NCBI RefSeq assembly: GCF_001685025.1 | Contig: NZ_MAYU01000012.1 | Location: 682,001 to 746,000, forward strand | From: Bacillus sp. FJAT-27225 | Lineage (GTDB): Bacteria; Bacillota; Bacilli; Bacillales; Cytobacillaceae | Reading direction: 5' to 3' | Length of the DNA stretch: 64,000 nt | Part shown: one piece after another, positions 54,150 through 62,846 of the stretch | Layout: the number at the start of each line of letters is the position of its first letter | Position numbering within the stretch: position 1 is the first letter of the stretch | Notes under the pieces: model-generated | Seen by the model: the letters and a program-made list of their open reading frames with translations, nothing else | Databases searched by the model: none | What the model was told of the DNA's origin: nothing | Translations under genes and position numbers: made by a program

Positions 54150-54211
54150 CAACCCTTCTTTCATGTACGCTTTTTTTCAAAGTATCGGATAACACAAGCA
54201 GTGTCAATCTA

Positions 54212-54880
54212 TTATTTTTCCAAAAATTTTCTTTTCAGTGATTGCAAATCGAGCTCGGCTGTGTCTTCCAGCACAAGGTCTGCCCCTGCTTCTACCATGA
54301 CTTCCTTCGTACCGACTCCAACCGCATACATTCCAGCGTCCTTGATTGCTTGAATTCCCGCGGTCGCGTCCTCAATCCCAATGCATTCGGAAGGATGTAC
54401 GGAAAGCTTTTCAGCTGCACGCAGAAAAATGTCAGGAGCAGGCTTTCCTTTGGCCACTTCATCCGGATTGACGACTGTTTCGAAGTAGTCCGTAATCTCC
54501 AGGTAATCCAAGATGGCCGGTGCATTTTTGCTTGCGGAGGCAAGGCCAATCTTTATGTTGTTTTCTTTTAACTGTTCAAGGAATTCTTTAATTCCAGGAA
54601 AAATATCATCCGGCTTCATTTCGGAAAGGAGCTGGACATAGTTGGCATTTTTCACTGTCGCAAGCTCAATTTTCTCCGCATTGCTGTACTTACCGGCCAC
54701 TCCGCCATGCTCGAGGATTTTTTCCAGGCTCTCCATCCGGCTGATTCCTTTGAGCTCTTCATTAAATTCCCTGCTAAAATCGATGCCGATACTGTTCGCC
54801 AGTTCCTTCCAGGCCAGATAATGCCATTCCGCTGTATCGACAATTACTCCATCCAGGTCGAAAATAATTGCTTTTACCAT
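54212..54880 (-). CDS. pgmB: Beta-phosphoglucomutase (HAD superfamily)
   Basis: 222 residues. The nucleophile motif DLDGVIVDTAEWHY, GLASASKNA (motif II) and KGKPAPDIF plus IGIEDATAGI (motifs III-IV) are those of beta-phosphoglucomutase. It converts beta-glucose-1-phosphate from the GH65 phosphorylase into glucose-6-phosphate. Start ATG 54880 (MVKAIIFDLDG). It is separated from the permease gene by about 450 bases of repeats yet lies in the same orientation. Confidence 0.9.
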   Translation of the reverse strand: MVKAIIFDLDGVIVDTAEWHYLAWKELANSIGIDFSREFNEELKGISRMESLEKILEHGGVAGKYSNAEKIELATVKNANYVQLLSEMKPDDIFPGIKEFLEQLKENNIKIGLASASKNAPAILDYLEITDYFETVVNPDEVAKGKPAPDIFLRAAEKLSVHPSECIGIEDATAGIQAIKDAGMYAVGVGTKEVMVEAGADLVLEDTAELDLQSLKRKFLEK

Positions 54881-54999
54881 TTCTCCCATCCTTTATAACT
54901 TTTTTACTAAGAAGTTCTTCACCAAAAGAAGTTTGTTGATTTCCACTGCACAAAGGGAAGCTCCTTAGAATATTCATCGCAGAGACAGGTGCTTTTTGC

Positions 55000-55075
55000 C
55001 TGTCTCGAGGATGCTCGCTTTCCGCGGGGCATGCGGTGAGCCTGTCTTGCTTGTCCCGCAGGAGTCTCGGGTACC
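55000..55075. repeat. GC-rich dispersed repeat, short variant
   Basis: CTCGCTTTCCGCGGGGCATGC followed by TCCCGCAGGAGTCTCG (shown here in parts) is related to the core at 23.22-23.34 kb. It lies directly before a 52-bp tandem array, in the gap between the MalG-type permease gene and pgmB. Confidence 0.55.
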
Positions 55076-55267
55076 CGAAAGATACCAATACAACCTATTG
55101 GACACATTCGATTCTCTCCAGTACCCGAAACGATGCCAATACAATCTATTGGGCACATTTCGATTGTCTCCGCTACCCAAAACGATGCCAATACAATTTA
55201 TTGGACACATTTCACCTGTCTCCGGTACCCAAAACGATGCCAATACAATCTATTGGACACATTTCCA
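55071..55267. repeat. Tandem 50-52 bp hairpin repeat, 4 units
   Basis: TACCC[GA]AAA recurs at 55072, 55122, 55174 and 55226 (spacing 50, 52, 52). Each unit has CCAATACAATCTATTGG, in which CCAATA mirrors TATTGG. It lies inside the disaccharide operon, between the permease and pgmB genes. Confidence 0.85.
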
Positions 55268-55336
55268 CTTCAATCAACTTGTTCTTTATATTAAAACCAA
55301 GAACTTAGAGTGAAAACTACACTATCATCAACACTT

Positions 55337-56167
55337 CTATTTTATCCCAGCAGTCTGGTCATTGGTGGTTATGAAGTATTTGTTCAGCACGATGTAAATA
55401 ATGAAAATCGGGATAATCGACACGATTGCACCTGCCATGATGACATCCCAGGCGGTTGCGTTCCTGAATGTTTTTGCAAGAGCATTCAATCCCTGAGTGA
55501 GCATATATTTATCCGGGCTGGAAATGAACAGAAGCGGCTTCATAAATTCATTCCAAACACCCATGAAAACAAATACTGCCTGAGTTGCAACAGCAGCCTT
55601 CGCGTTTGGCAGGACAATTCTGAAGAAAGTCCCGATTTTCGTAAGCCCGTCCATTGTTGCGGCTTCTTCAACATCCCTTGGGAAATTGATAAAGAACTGC
55701 CTCATCATGAAGATGTACGCAATATTGAACATCATCGTGAGGACAATTGAAGCATGGGTGTCGACAAGCCCCAGATTCGTAATGACAATATAGAGAGGAA
55801 TCATCGTTACCTGGGCAGGGACCATGATCAAAGCAAGCAGGAAACTAAACAGAAGCTTGCGTCCTTTAAAATCGATCCGAGCCAGCGCATATCCTGCCAT
55901 TGTATTTACGACAAGATTTATTAAAGTTGTGACAAGGGCAACAATCAGTGAGTTCATGACCCATGTTGGAAGCTGGGAATCAAACACTTTTTGATAACCG
56001 CTCGTACTCCATTCCTGCGGGAGGAATGTCCCGCCCCCAGCAATTTCAGCGGTCGTCTTAAAGGAAGTCAGGATACTCCAGGCAAATGGGACTAACGTTA
56101 ATAAGCAATAAAATATTAACAGAGTGTATACTATAGCTTTCAATTTAGTATTTTTCTTTACCATCAT
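55337..56167 (-). CDS. Sugar ABC importer permease (MalG type)
   Basis: 276 residues with six membrane helices. The EAA loop is FPRDVEEAATMDGLTKIGTFFRIVLPNAK, which docks to the ATPase. It overlaps the first permease gene by four bases (ATGA). No ATPase gene is in the cluster, so a shared MsmX-type ATPase is expected. The sugar is presumably the disaccharide cleaved by the GH65 enzyme. Confidence 0.88.
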   Translation of the reverse strand: MMVKKNTKLKAIVYTLLIFYCLLTLVPFAWSILTSFKTTAEIAGGGTFLPQEWSTSGYQKVFDSQLPTWVMNSLIVALVTTLINLVVNTMAGYALARIDFKGRKLLFSFLLALIMVPAQVTMIPLYIVITNLGLVDTHASIVLTMMFNIAYIFMMRQFFINFPRDVEEAATMDGLTKIGTFFRIVLPNAKAAVATQAVFVFMGVWNEFMKPLLFISSPDKYMLTQGLNALAKTFRNATAWDVIMAGAIVSIIPIFIIYIVLNKYFITTNDQTAGIK

Positions 56168-57045
56168 CCATTCACCTCATCTGCTTTTAATATTTTATTG
56201 ACAGTGTAAGTTACAAGGAAGATGATGGTTCCCAATACGAATGCCAAGGCAGTTGCACGGCCCATATCATTGCTATTGAACGCCAGTTGATAAATATAAA
56301 GCGAGAACGTCAGCGTGGAATTCTGCGGCCCGCCGGTTCCATTCGATAAAATAAAGGCTTGGTCAAAAATTTGAAAACAGCCCACAATTCCCATTGTTAA
56401 AACATAAAATGTAATAGGCGCGATTTGAGGGATGGTGACATGACGGAACTTTTGGAAAGAAGAAGCACCGTCCAGAGAAGCTGCTTCATATAAGCTTTCC
56501 GGGATGTCCTGCAAACCTGACAGGAAGACAATCATGAAATGGGGGATCGTTGAGAAAATATTCATAATCATAATGACTGTCAGGGCAAGGCTTGGGTCTG
56601 TAATGAAGTGCATCCTTACTCCGAAAATATCATCAATTAAGTTTACAACCAAACCGTTGTTATTGAAAAGCCACATAAAAATGAGTGTCATGGCCGCGGA
56701 TGACGTTAAAGTCGGGATAAACATAATCGTCAGGAAGGCTCTGCTGAATTTCACTTTCGTGTTCAAAAAGGCGGCGAGGATAAGAGCAAGGGTGGTCTGG
56801 ATAGGAACCACGAATACTACATATCGGAATGTATTTTTGAACGAGGCCCAGAACTTGGGGTCCTCAAATATTTTTCTAAAGTTATCGAGTCCAATAAACG
56901 TCTTGGCACCTGACAGAATATCGACTTTAAAGAACATCAGAAAAAACGCATAGAGAATCGGAATCAGTGTAAACACAAAAATTGCAACCAATGCAGGTGC
57001 CATGAATGAATACCCCTGCACGTTATGAAGGCGCTTCTTGGCCAT
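56164..57045 (-). CDS. Sugar ABC importer permease (MalF type)
   Basis: 293 residues from ATG 57045, six bases after GAGGTG. About six membrane helices. The EAA loop is PESLYEAASLDGASSFQKFRHVTIPQIAP. It forms the membrane channel with the MalG-type partner. It is separated from the binding-protein gene upstream by about 190 bases that contain a 52-bp repeat pair. Confidence 0.88.
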   Translation of the reverse strand: MAKKRLHNVQGYSFMAPALVAIFVFTLIPILYAFFLMFFKVDILSGAKTFIGLDNFRKIFEDPKFWASFKNTFRYVVFVVPIQTTLALILAAFLNTKVKFSRAFLTIMFIPTLTSSAAMTLIFMWLFNNNGLVVNLIDDIFGVRMHFITDPSLALTVIMIMNIFSTIPHFMIVFLSGLQDIPESLYEAASLDGASSFQKFRHVTIPQIAPITFYVLTMGIVGCFQIFDQAFILSNGTGGPQNSTLTFSLYIYQLAFNSNDMGRATALAFVLGTIIFLVTYTVNKILKADEVNG

Positions 57046-57160
57046 TTTTTTCACCTCTTATTTCAAGAGAAGTAGATAGGGGCAGGAAAACGTCCCCGCC
57101 CCCTTGGGATTACTAGTATTGCTGCGTCTGCGCTAAACTGGCGCTTCCACTTTTCTTTAT

Positions 57161-57228
57161 TCCTTGAACTCGTTGCGCAAGGACATTGTCACACTTCCGA
57201 CATGACGGTTTGTCCTTGAACTCGTTAC
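57161..57228. repeat. GTCCTTGA-family repeat pair between binding-protein and permease genes
   Basis: TCCTTGAACTCGTT occurs at 57161 and 57213, 52 bases apart. CAAGGACATTGTCACAC between them pairs with the first arm. Same family as at 9.3, 23.4 and 45.4 kb. It directly follows the binding-protein stop. Confidence 0.8.
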
Positions 57229-57237
57229 TCTGAACTC

Positions 57238-58488
57238 TTACTGCTGTCTAGCAATTTCGTCGTTTGCTTCTTTTTCTGCGTCTTTCATTGCTTGTTCAAC
57301 GGATTTGTCACCGTTGAGTGCGGCAAGGAACTGGTTGTCAAACGACTGGGAAATAACAGGCAGGGTTACGCCGGAAGACCAAACCGTACCATATTCAGCG
57401 CCATCAACATGCGGCTTCAGGACTGGATCTTCGGTTACTTTCATTTCTTCGGCAACCGATGCGCGTGAAGGCAATGTACCAGAGCCTTCGCTCCATTGCT
57501 TCAGTCCATCGCCAGTCATGTAATTGATAAATTCAACAGCGCCTTCTTTATTGTCTGTATCCTTTGAGATCGCATAGCCAACTGTAAAGGTCATCGTCTG
57601 CTGTTTGCCGTTTATTGTCGGAGCTGGCAGGACTTCATATTTTACGTCACTGTAGTCCGCTTTTAGGGCACTCAGCACCCAGTTTCCTTCGATCATGAAG
57701 ACTGTTTTGTTCGTTCCAAATGCTGCTCCTGCCCAGTCAACGCCCAAATCATTTTTTGGATGGGCAAGATAGCCTTCTTTTTGTCCATCAACAAGGGATT
57801 GCAGATACTTAAGAGCTTCCGGATTTGAAGTGAAGTCTGCATTTCCATCTTCTTTAACAGGATTCAGGCCAGCTGCAAGCAATGAGCTCAAATGGCGTGC
57901 CAGTGTGTTATCGACGACCATGGCTGCCTGCCCTTTATCCAATTTGGCCTGGACTTGTTTCGAGAAAGCAAGGAGGCCTTCCCAATCTGAAGGAATATCT
58001 TCTACGTTAAAGCCCGTTTTTGTTAATAGATCTGTATTTACATAGAGTGCAAGTGTTGAATAATCTTTTGGCACAGCATACAATTTGCCCTCATCATCTT
58101 TGAAAGCATCAAGTTGAGGTGTATAGAAATCATCCTGGTTTTTAATATCACCTGAAATATCAGTCAGGACGCCAGACTTAATGAAGCGAGGTGCGGCATA
58201 TGCTTCCATATAAAATACATCTGGAGCATTTTTGGCTGCGAATCTTGATGTAATGGTATCAAGGAAATTATCCTGAATCACTTCTACCTTTACATCCTTG
58301 CCTGATGATTCTTCAAAGCTTTTGATTGTTGCTTCAAGTGCATTTGTTTCGGCTGGAGAAGAGCCCCATACAGCAAGAGTAATTTCATCTTTCTTTGATG
58401 AACCCGATGAATTTTCACCTGATGAACTGCAGGCAGCAAGGCCAACCATCAGGGATGTTGCAAGAGCAAAAGCAGCAAACTTTTTCAT
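57238..58488 (-). CDS. Sugar-binding lipoprotein of ABC importer
   Basis: 416 residues with a lipobox GLAAC (Cys at about 20) and a Ser/Gly-rich linker. The family-1 solute-binding pattern is seen in ITLAVWGSSPAETNALEATIKSFE and APDVFYMEAYAAPRF. It captures the disaccharide outside the membrane. It follows the GH65 gene by 21 bases. In many operons this gene needs more product than the permeases; the repeat hairpins behind it may help. Confidence 0.88.
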   Translation of the reverse strand: MKKFAAFALATSLMVGLAACSSSGENSSGSSKKDEITLAVWGSSPAETNALEATIKSFEESSGKDVKVEVIQDNFLDTITSRFAAKNAPDVFYMEAYAAPRFIKSGVLTDISGDIKNQDDFYTPQLDAFKDDEGKLYAVPKDYSTLALYVNTDLLTKTGFNVEDIPSDWEGLLAFSKQVQAKLDKGQAAMVVDNTLARHLSSLLAAGLNPVKEDGNADFTSNPEALKYLQSLVDGQKEGYLAHPKNDLGVDWAGAAFGTNKTVFMIEGNWVLSALKADYSDVKYEVLPAPTINGKQQTMTFTVGYAISKDTDNKEGAVEFINYMTGDGLKQWSEGSGTLPSRASVAEEMKVTEDPVLKPHVDGAEYGTVWSSGVTLPVISQSFDNQFLAALNGDKSVEQAMKDAEKEANDEIARQQ

Positions 58489-58509
58489 TTAGATACCCCC
58501 ATATATTTT

Positions 58510-60864
58510 TTATTTACCCGCGTACGCAATCGCTGTTTCGCCGGTAAATGTGTAGCTTTTTCCAAAAACCTCAATCTCTACAGTGGAATCATTCTCATAC
58601 TTGATGTGTAACGACTCTTGATCGATGTGAACATGGAGCGGGCTTCCTTGCCAGTGAATGGTAAAGTTTAACTCGTTCCATTGCTTTGGAAGGCGCGGGT
58701 TGATGCGAAGCTTGCCATCTAGCATCCTCACTCCACCGAAGCCAAGGACAACCGCCTGCCAAATGCCGCCCATGGAGGCTGCATGGACACCTGCGTCAGA
58801 TGTATGCATAGCCGGGCCAAGGTCGATTTCTGCCGCACGCCTGAAAAGGGAATAGGCCATGTCTGTATCACCAAGGTCGTTTGCAAGAATGGCATGGGTT
58901 GACAAGCTTAATGATGAATCATGCAGTGTCTTTGGCTCATAGTAATTGAAATTGGCTTGCTTGACTTCCTGGCTGAACCTGTTTTCAAGAAGCAGGAACA
59001 AAATCATGGTATCGGCCTGCTTGGATACCTGGATTTCATTTACTTGTTCAAGGTTGTAGTCGAGGAAAAGGCTTCCAACCTTGGTTTGATTTTTGTATTT
59101 TTCTAGATTGATTTTTTTCTTGTTTAAATATGTGTCATCCTGAGGAATGACCAAATCCTCTTCTCTAGGCTGCGGCAGGTAAATCTTTTCTACCTTGTCC
59201 TTCCAAAGGAGATAGGAATCGGCCAAGTTTAACCGTCCTTGCAGCCCTTCCAAAATGCCAGGGTTGGTTTTCTTCAGTTCTTCATAATAGTTTATTGCAA
59301 GCTCGATATTGAAGTGGGCCATATGATTTGTAAATGCATTATTGTCAACATGCTCTTTGTACTCGTCCGGCCCGACAACATTGTTGATATGGTACTCCTG
59401 CTTTTCTTCGTTCCATTCAAGCCGGCTCGCCCAGAATCTCGCTGTGTCAAAAATCATTTCATAGCCATAGTTGTCCATGAAATCCTGGTCATGGCTAATT
59501 TTGTAGTATTGCCATACAGCATAGGCGATGTCTGACGTAATATGCTGCTCAATGAAACCGGACCAAATTTTCGTTTGCTCACCGGTAACGATATCAACAG
59601 CCCCCCATATAGGAGTTACCTCTCCATCCGTCGGCCATGCTGCTTCCCAGGGATACATTGCACCTTCATAGCCGTTTTCAAGTGCTTTCTTCCTTGCTCC
59701 TGCAAGCCCATGATAGCGGTATTTCAAGAGTGATTTTGCTACTTCCGGGTTCGAGTAGATGAAGAACGGAAGAATGAACACTTCTGTGTCCCAGAATGAG
59801 TGGCCTTTATAGCCCTCGCCGCTCAACGCCTTGGCACCGATACCCATTCGTTCATCGTGGGCAGGTGTCATGATTGTCAGGTGATAGAGTGCAAATCTCA
59901 GAGCAAGTATGTCGTAGGGCTCGTCACTTTTTAGGGTGAAATTGTATTTTTTCCAAACCTTTTCTTCCCATGCAGCTTTGCTGTCCAAAAATAAAAATTC
60001 ATAGCCTTTTGCGTATGCGGCTTGCAAGTTTGCTAGGGACCTTTCCCTCAATTCGGCAAGGCTATAGCTGTCACTGGAGGATGAAAAATCCTTGTCACGG
60101 CTCGTATGTACCGTCGATAGCTTTTCAAGTGAGAGACAATCGTTTGGCTGGAGTTCTGCTTTAAATTGCAGCCATACCTTCCGGCGATCCATCACCATCA
60201 ACGGTTCATTTTTTACTTCATTACCGTTTACGCTAAGTTTGTGTACTGTGTTTACCACCACATCAATTTTTGTTTCTGTCGTCGTCTGGATGGATTGAAC
60301 AAATTTCTTGTCAAAAATCCTTTTTTCACCTTCATGAAAATGCTGCGAACCTGAATTTGTCATTTGTGCATTGACTCCGGAATCGATAACAATTGAGACG
60401 GGATCAGTCAAAGCTTCAATTTCAATCTTCTTACCAATAAGATGAAGATTATCGAGTGATACAAATCTCCTAAACTGGAAACGAAGCTGTTTTCCTTTTG
60501 GCGAAGTCCATATGAAGCTTCTTGTCAGTTCAGCTGTTTTTAAATTAAGCTGCTTGACATATTCTTTTGTTTCGCCGAATTCAAGACTGAAGCGCTGGCC
60601 GTCAACCCGAATGTCCAATCTTGTTACATCCGCAATGTTCGGCAGTTCGGTCACTTCATATTCATCAAACTTGTTGAAGGTTCCTGCAATAAACAGGTTT
60701 CTCGTTTCCTGGAGATAAGGTTCTTCCATGGATGAGCGTAAGCCCATGTATCCGTTGCCTAGATACATAATAGATTCGCTTTTTCCTAGAGTATCAGTGG
60801 AAAATCCAACATCAGAGACAATCCAGTTCTGATATTCTCCTGTTCCTAAGTTATACTTCATCAT
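58510..60864 (-). CDS. GH65 disaccharide phosphorylase
   Basis: 784 residues from ATG 60864 (nine bases after AAGGG; ATG 60861 is possible). The family-65 landmarks are GNGYMGLRSS near the start, GHSFWDTEVFILPFF, and the catalytic region NVVGPDEYKEHVDNNAFTN with the general-acid Glu. The C-terminal part has SDAGVHAASMGGIWQAV. It splits an alpha-linked glucose disaccharide with phosphate into glucose and beta-glucose-1-phosphate, matched by pgmB. Maltose, kojibiose, nigerose or trehalose cannot be told apart here. No signal peptide. Confidence 0.9.
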   Translation of the reverse strand: MMKYNLGTGEYQNWIVSDVGFSTDTLGKSESIMYLGNGYMGLRSSMEEPYLQETRNLFIAGTFNKFDEYEVTELPNIADVTRLDIRVDGQRFSLEFGETKEYVKQLNLKTAELTRSFIWTSPKGKQLRFQFRRFVSLDNLHLIGKKIEIEALTDPVSIVIDSGVNAQMTNSGSQHFHEGEKRIFDKKFVQSIQTTTETKIDVVVNTVHKLSVNGNEVKNEPLMVMDRRKVWLQFKAELQPNDCLSLEKLSTVHTSRDKDFSSSSDSYSLAELRERSLANLQAAYAKGYEFLFLDSKAAWEEKVWKKYNFTLKSDEPYDILALRFALYHLTIMTPAHDERMGIGAKALSGEGYKGHSFWDTEVFILPFFIYSNPEVAKSLLKYRYHGLAGARKKALENGYEGAMYPWEAAWPTDGEVTPIWGAVDIVTGEQTKIWSGFIEQHITSDIAYAVWQYYKISHDQDFMDNYGYEMIFDTARFWASRLEWNEEKQEYHINNVVGPDEYKEHVDNNAFTNHMAHFNIELAINYYEELKKTNPGILEGLQGRLNLADSYLLWKDKVEKIYLPQPREEDLVIPQDDTYLNKKKINLEKYKNQTKVGSLFLDYNLEQVNEIQVSKQADTMILFLLLENRFSQEVKQANFNYYEPKTLHDSSLSLSTHAILANDLGDTDMAYSLFRRAAEIDLGPAMHTSDAGVHAASMGGIWQAVVLGFGGVRMLDGKLRINPRLPKQWNELNFTIHWQGSPLHVHIDQESLHIKYENDSTVEIEVFGKSYTFTGETAIAYAGK

Positions 60865-60886
60865 GTTGTTAAACCCTTCCCTTTCC

Positions 60887-60899
60887 AAAAACGTTTTAG
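60887..60899. promoter_or_regulatory. LacI-type operator 1
   Basis: AAAACGTTTTAGA, one of three near-identical palindromes upstream of the GH65 gene, here only about 25 bases before the start codon. Confidence 0.6.
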
Positions 60900-60948
60900 A
60901 CCAGTGGCAAAAAAGGTGGTTAGTACGCAACACGACACGGCACATTTT

Positions 60949-60962
60949 TGTCAGCGTTTACA
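60949..60962 (-). promoter_or_regulatory. CcpA cre site
   Basis: TGTAAACGCTGACA on the minus strand matches the consensus TGWAANCGNTNWCA at every defined position. It abuts operator 2, so glucose repression of the disaccharide operon is expected. Confidence 0.85.
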
Positions 60963-60976
60963 CTAAAACGTTTTAG
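60963..60976. promoter_or_regulatory. LacI-type operator 2
   Basis: CTAAAACGTTTTAG is a perfect 14-base palindrome and the best match of the three. It lies next to the cre site. Confidence 0.75.
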
Positions 60977-61072
60977 TTTCTTCTTAAAAAATAAAAGCTA
61001 CTCTACATGGCTAGTATTGTTTTCTTTTAGAATAAGGAATTATGATTCCAGCCACATGATTATTTACTTAAC

Positions 61073-61086
61073 GAAAACGTTTTAGA
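61073..61086. promoter_or_regulatory. LacI-type operator 3
   Basis: GAAAACGTTTTAGA, about 110 bases beyond operator 2. The distance suggests possible looping between sites. The rest of 60865-61300 holds no gene. Confidence 0.6.
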
Positions 61087-61233
61087 TACGCTCACAAGTT
61101 AAGTATATTTTCAGAAATTAAGAATGTCAACTTTTTAAATCTAAAGTGTATATACAAGTTGGAATTATGCAAAAAGTTCAAGCCTTTTAAGTCCGTCCAT
61201 CTTTAACACATTCTTCTTAAAAACAAGAAAGGA

Positions 61234-61254
61234 GCATCGCTCATGCAGCGATGC
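61234..61254 (-). terminator. Terminator of the alkaline phosphatase gene
   Basis: GCATCGCT pairs with AGCGATGC around a five-base loop; the T-tract on the minus strand is broken (CCTTTCTTGTTTTT). Confidence 0.55.
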
Positions 61255-61300
61255 CCTGTAGGTAAAGGAGTGTTTTTTTTCTAAAAAAGAACTGAGTCCT

Positions 61301-62605
61301 TTATTTTTGCTTGCCGTACTTAAGCTTCATTGCTTCAGCCATGAGTTCTGGGAAGTCGGTATTTTCAAGCAAGCCACGGAACAGGTCAGCACCTGGCCCG
61401 AAAGCGTATACCGGGATATCAACACCAGTGTGGTCGGTGGTTGCCCAGCCTACACGTGCACGTTCGGAGACTAGTTGGTTAATCGCGATTCCTGCATCCT
61501 TGGCAGACTGAATCTTTGCGGCTTCTGCATCAGTCACGTCTAGGCCAGTGTACTGTTTAACAACATTCTTAACATTGCTGCGGTTAGCATCAAGCTTGCT
61601 TGCCATAAAGTCGCCAGTTGCAGTTATATTTCGAAGAACTTCTACATTGGCATTGCCGACGGACATGCCGCCAGTGTCATGGTCACCAGCAATGACTACA
61701 AGAGTATTCTTGTCTTTTTTGGCAAAGGCAAGGGCCTTCTCAACTGCTTTTTCGAACGCTTCCGAATCCTTCATTGCCCAGGCGGCATCATTGTCGTGGC
61801 CGGCCCAGTCAATTTGGCTGCCTTCAACCATCAGGAAGAAGCCGTCTTTGTCTTTTTTCAGTACATCCAATGCAGATTGGGTCATTTCAGCCAGGCTCGG
61901 CTCATTTGTCTCATCACGATCCAGTTCAGGTGCGAGCGCATCGCTGGCAAACAGGCCAATCAATTTATCGGACTTGCCCACAGAACTGGCAAGTGCTGAT
62001 TTATCGGATACTACATTGTACCCATCTTGTTTCGCTTCAGTTAATAAGGCGTCTGGGAAGTATCTTTTACCGCCGCCAAGAATGACGTCTACACCATTCT
62101 CAATCAGCTGCGGAGCAATTCCTGCTTCATCTGCACGAGTAGGTACGTGGGACGCGAATACAGCTGGTGTAGCGTGTGTGATTGTTGATGTGGCAACAAG
62201 CCCGGTTGCCTTTCCCTTTTCCTCAACAGTCTCAAGAATTGTTTTTAGTTCTTCGCCATCTGGCGAGGTGCTGATCATACCATTATTTGTTTTGACACCA
62301 GTTGCCATCGCGGTGCCAGCTGCCGCAGAATCGGTTACTTTTGAGTTCGCTGAGTATGTACGGTGCATTCCTACCAGGATGGAATCCATAGCGCTCTCTT
62401 CACCCTTAAACCATCGGTAATTGGTTGCGTATGACGCAGAGTAGCCGTCCGGGATCATGAAAATCACATTTTTTGCTTTTCCTTTTGGATTGTACGTACT
62501 TCCGGCTTCGGCACTATTGCCATTAAACGATGTTCCTGCAAATGCGCCAATTGCCATTGCTGAAATTGCTGCTACAGATAATGCTTTCTTAACCGTTTTT
62601 TTCAT
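61301..62605 (-). CDS. phoA: Alkaline phosphatase
   Basis: 434 residues with a signal peptide (about 1-34). The catalytic Ser is in VTDSAAAGTAMATG, and metal ligands lie in MIPDGYSAS, GHDNDAAW, GDHDTGG and TDHTGVD. It is an exported zinc/magnesium phosphomonoesterase that frees phosphate from organic esters. Start ATG 62605 after AGGAGGGA. A four-repeat Pho box with a -10 element lies upstream, so it should be switched on by PhoPR under phosphate starvation. Symbol phoA is given by analogy; B. subtilis has phoA and phoB. Confidence 0.92.
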   Translation of the reverse strand: MKKTVKKALSVAAISAMAIGAFAGTSFNGNSAEAGSTYNPKGKAKNVIFMIPDGYSASYATNYRWFKGEESAMDSILVGMHRTYSANSKVTDSAAAGTAMATGVKTNNGMISTSPDGEELKTILETVEEKGKATGLVATSTITHATPAVFASHVPTRADEAGIAPQLIENGVDVILGGGKRYFPDALLTEAKQDGYNVVSDKSALASSVGKSDKLIGLFASDALAPELDRDETNEPSLAEMTQSALDVLKKDKDGFFLMVEGSQIDWAGHDNDAAWAMKDSEAFEKAVEKALAFAKKDKNTLVVIAGDHDTGGMSVGNANVEVLRNITATGDFMASKLDANRSNVKNVVKQYTGLDVTDAEAAKIQSAKDAGIAINQLVSERARVGWATTDHTGVDIPVYAFGPGADLFRGLLENTDFPELMAEAMKLKYGKQK

Positions 62606-62639
62606 TTACTTATCCCTCCTGGTTATGTAGTACGCATCC

Positions 62640-62693
62640 AGTATAGAAAGTTCGTGTGAAAAACCCGTTAATCATTGGTAAATATTCAGTAAA
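62640..62693 (-). promoter_or_regulatory. Pho box and -10 of the alkaline phosphatase promoter
   Basis: On the minus strand TTTACT, TTTACC, TTAACG and TTCACA follow each other with exactly five bases between, an 11-base period (62655-62693) fitting the TT[ACT]ACA PhoP repeats. TATACT at 62640-62645 is the -10; no separate -35 is present because the Pho box covers that place. Confidence 0.8.
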
Positions 62694-62846
62694 CAGACAA
62701 AAAGAGGAGTTTCAGACTATGAGTATAGCCTTTCTTAGTTCGTTAGACTTATTCCTGATGGTATCGACCCATTTTTCCAAATAATAAGAACATATACGTG
62801 AAAATTACGGGTAAAGAGGAAATGAATCAAGATTAGGAGGTATGAC

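Noticed and set aside
54919-55313. Several overlapping frames of 90-105 codons near 55 kb
   Set aside because: They cross the GC-rich repeat and the 52-bp array in several frames and strands, which marks them as repeat artefacts.
61548-62420. 290-codon plus-strand frame
   Set aside because: Antisense shadow of the alkaline phosphatase gene, which has all catalytic motifs.
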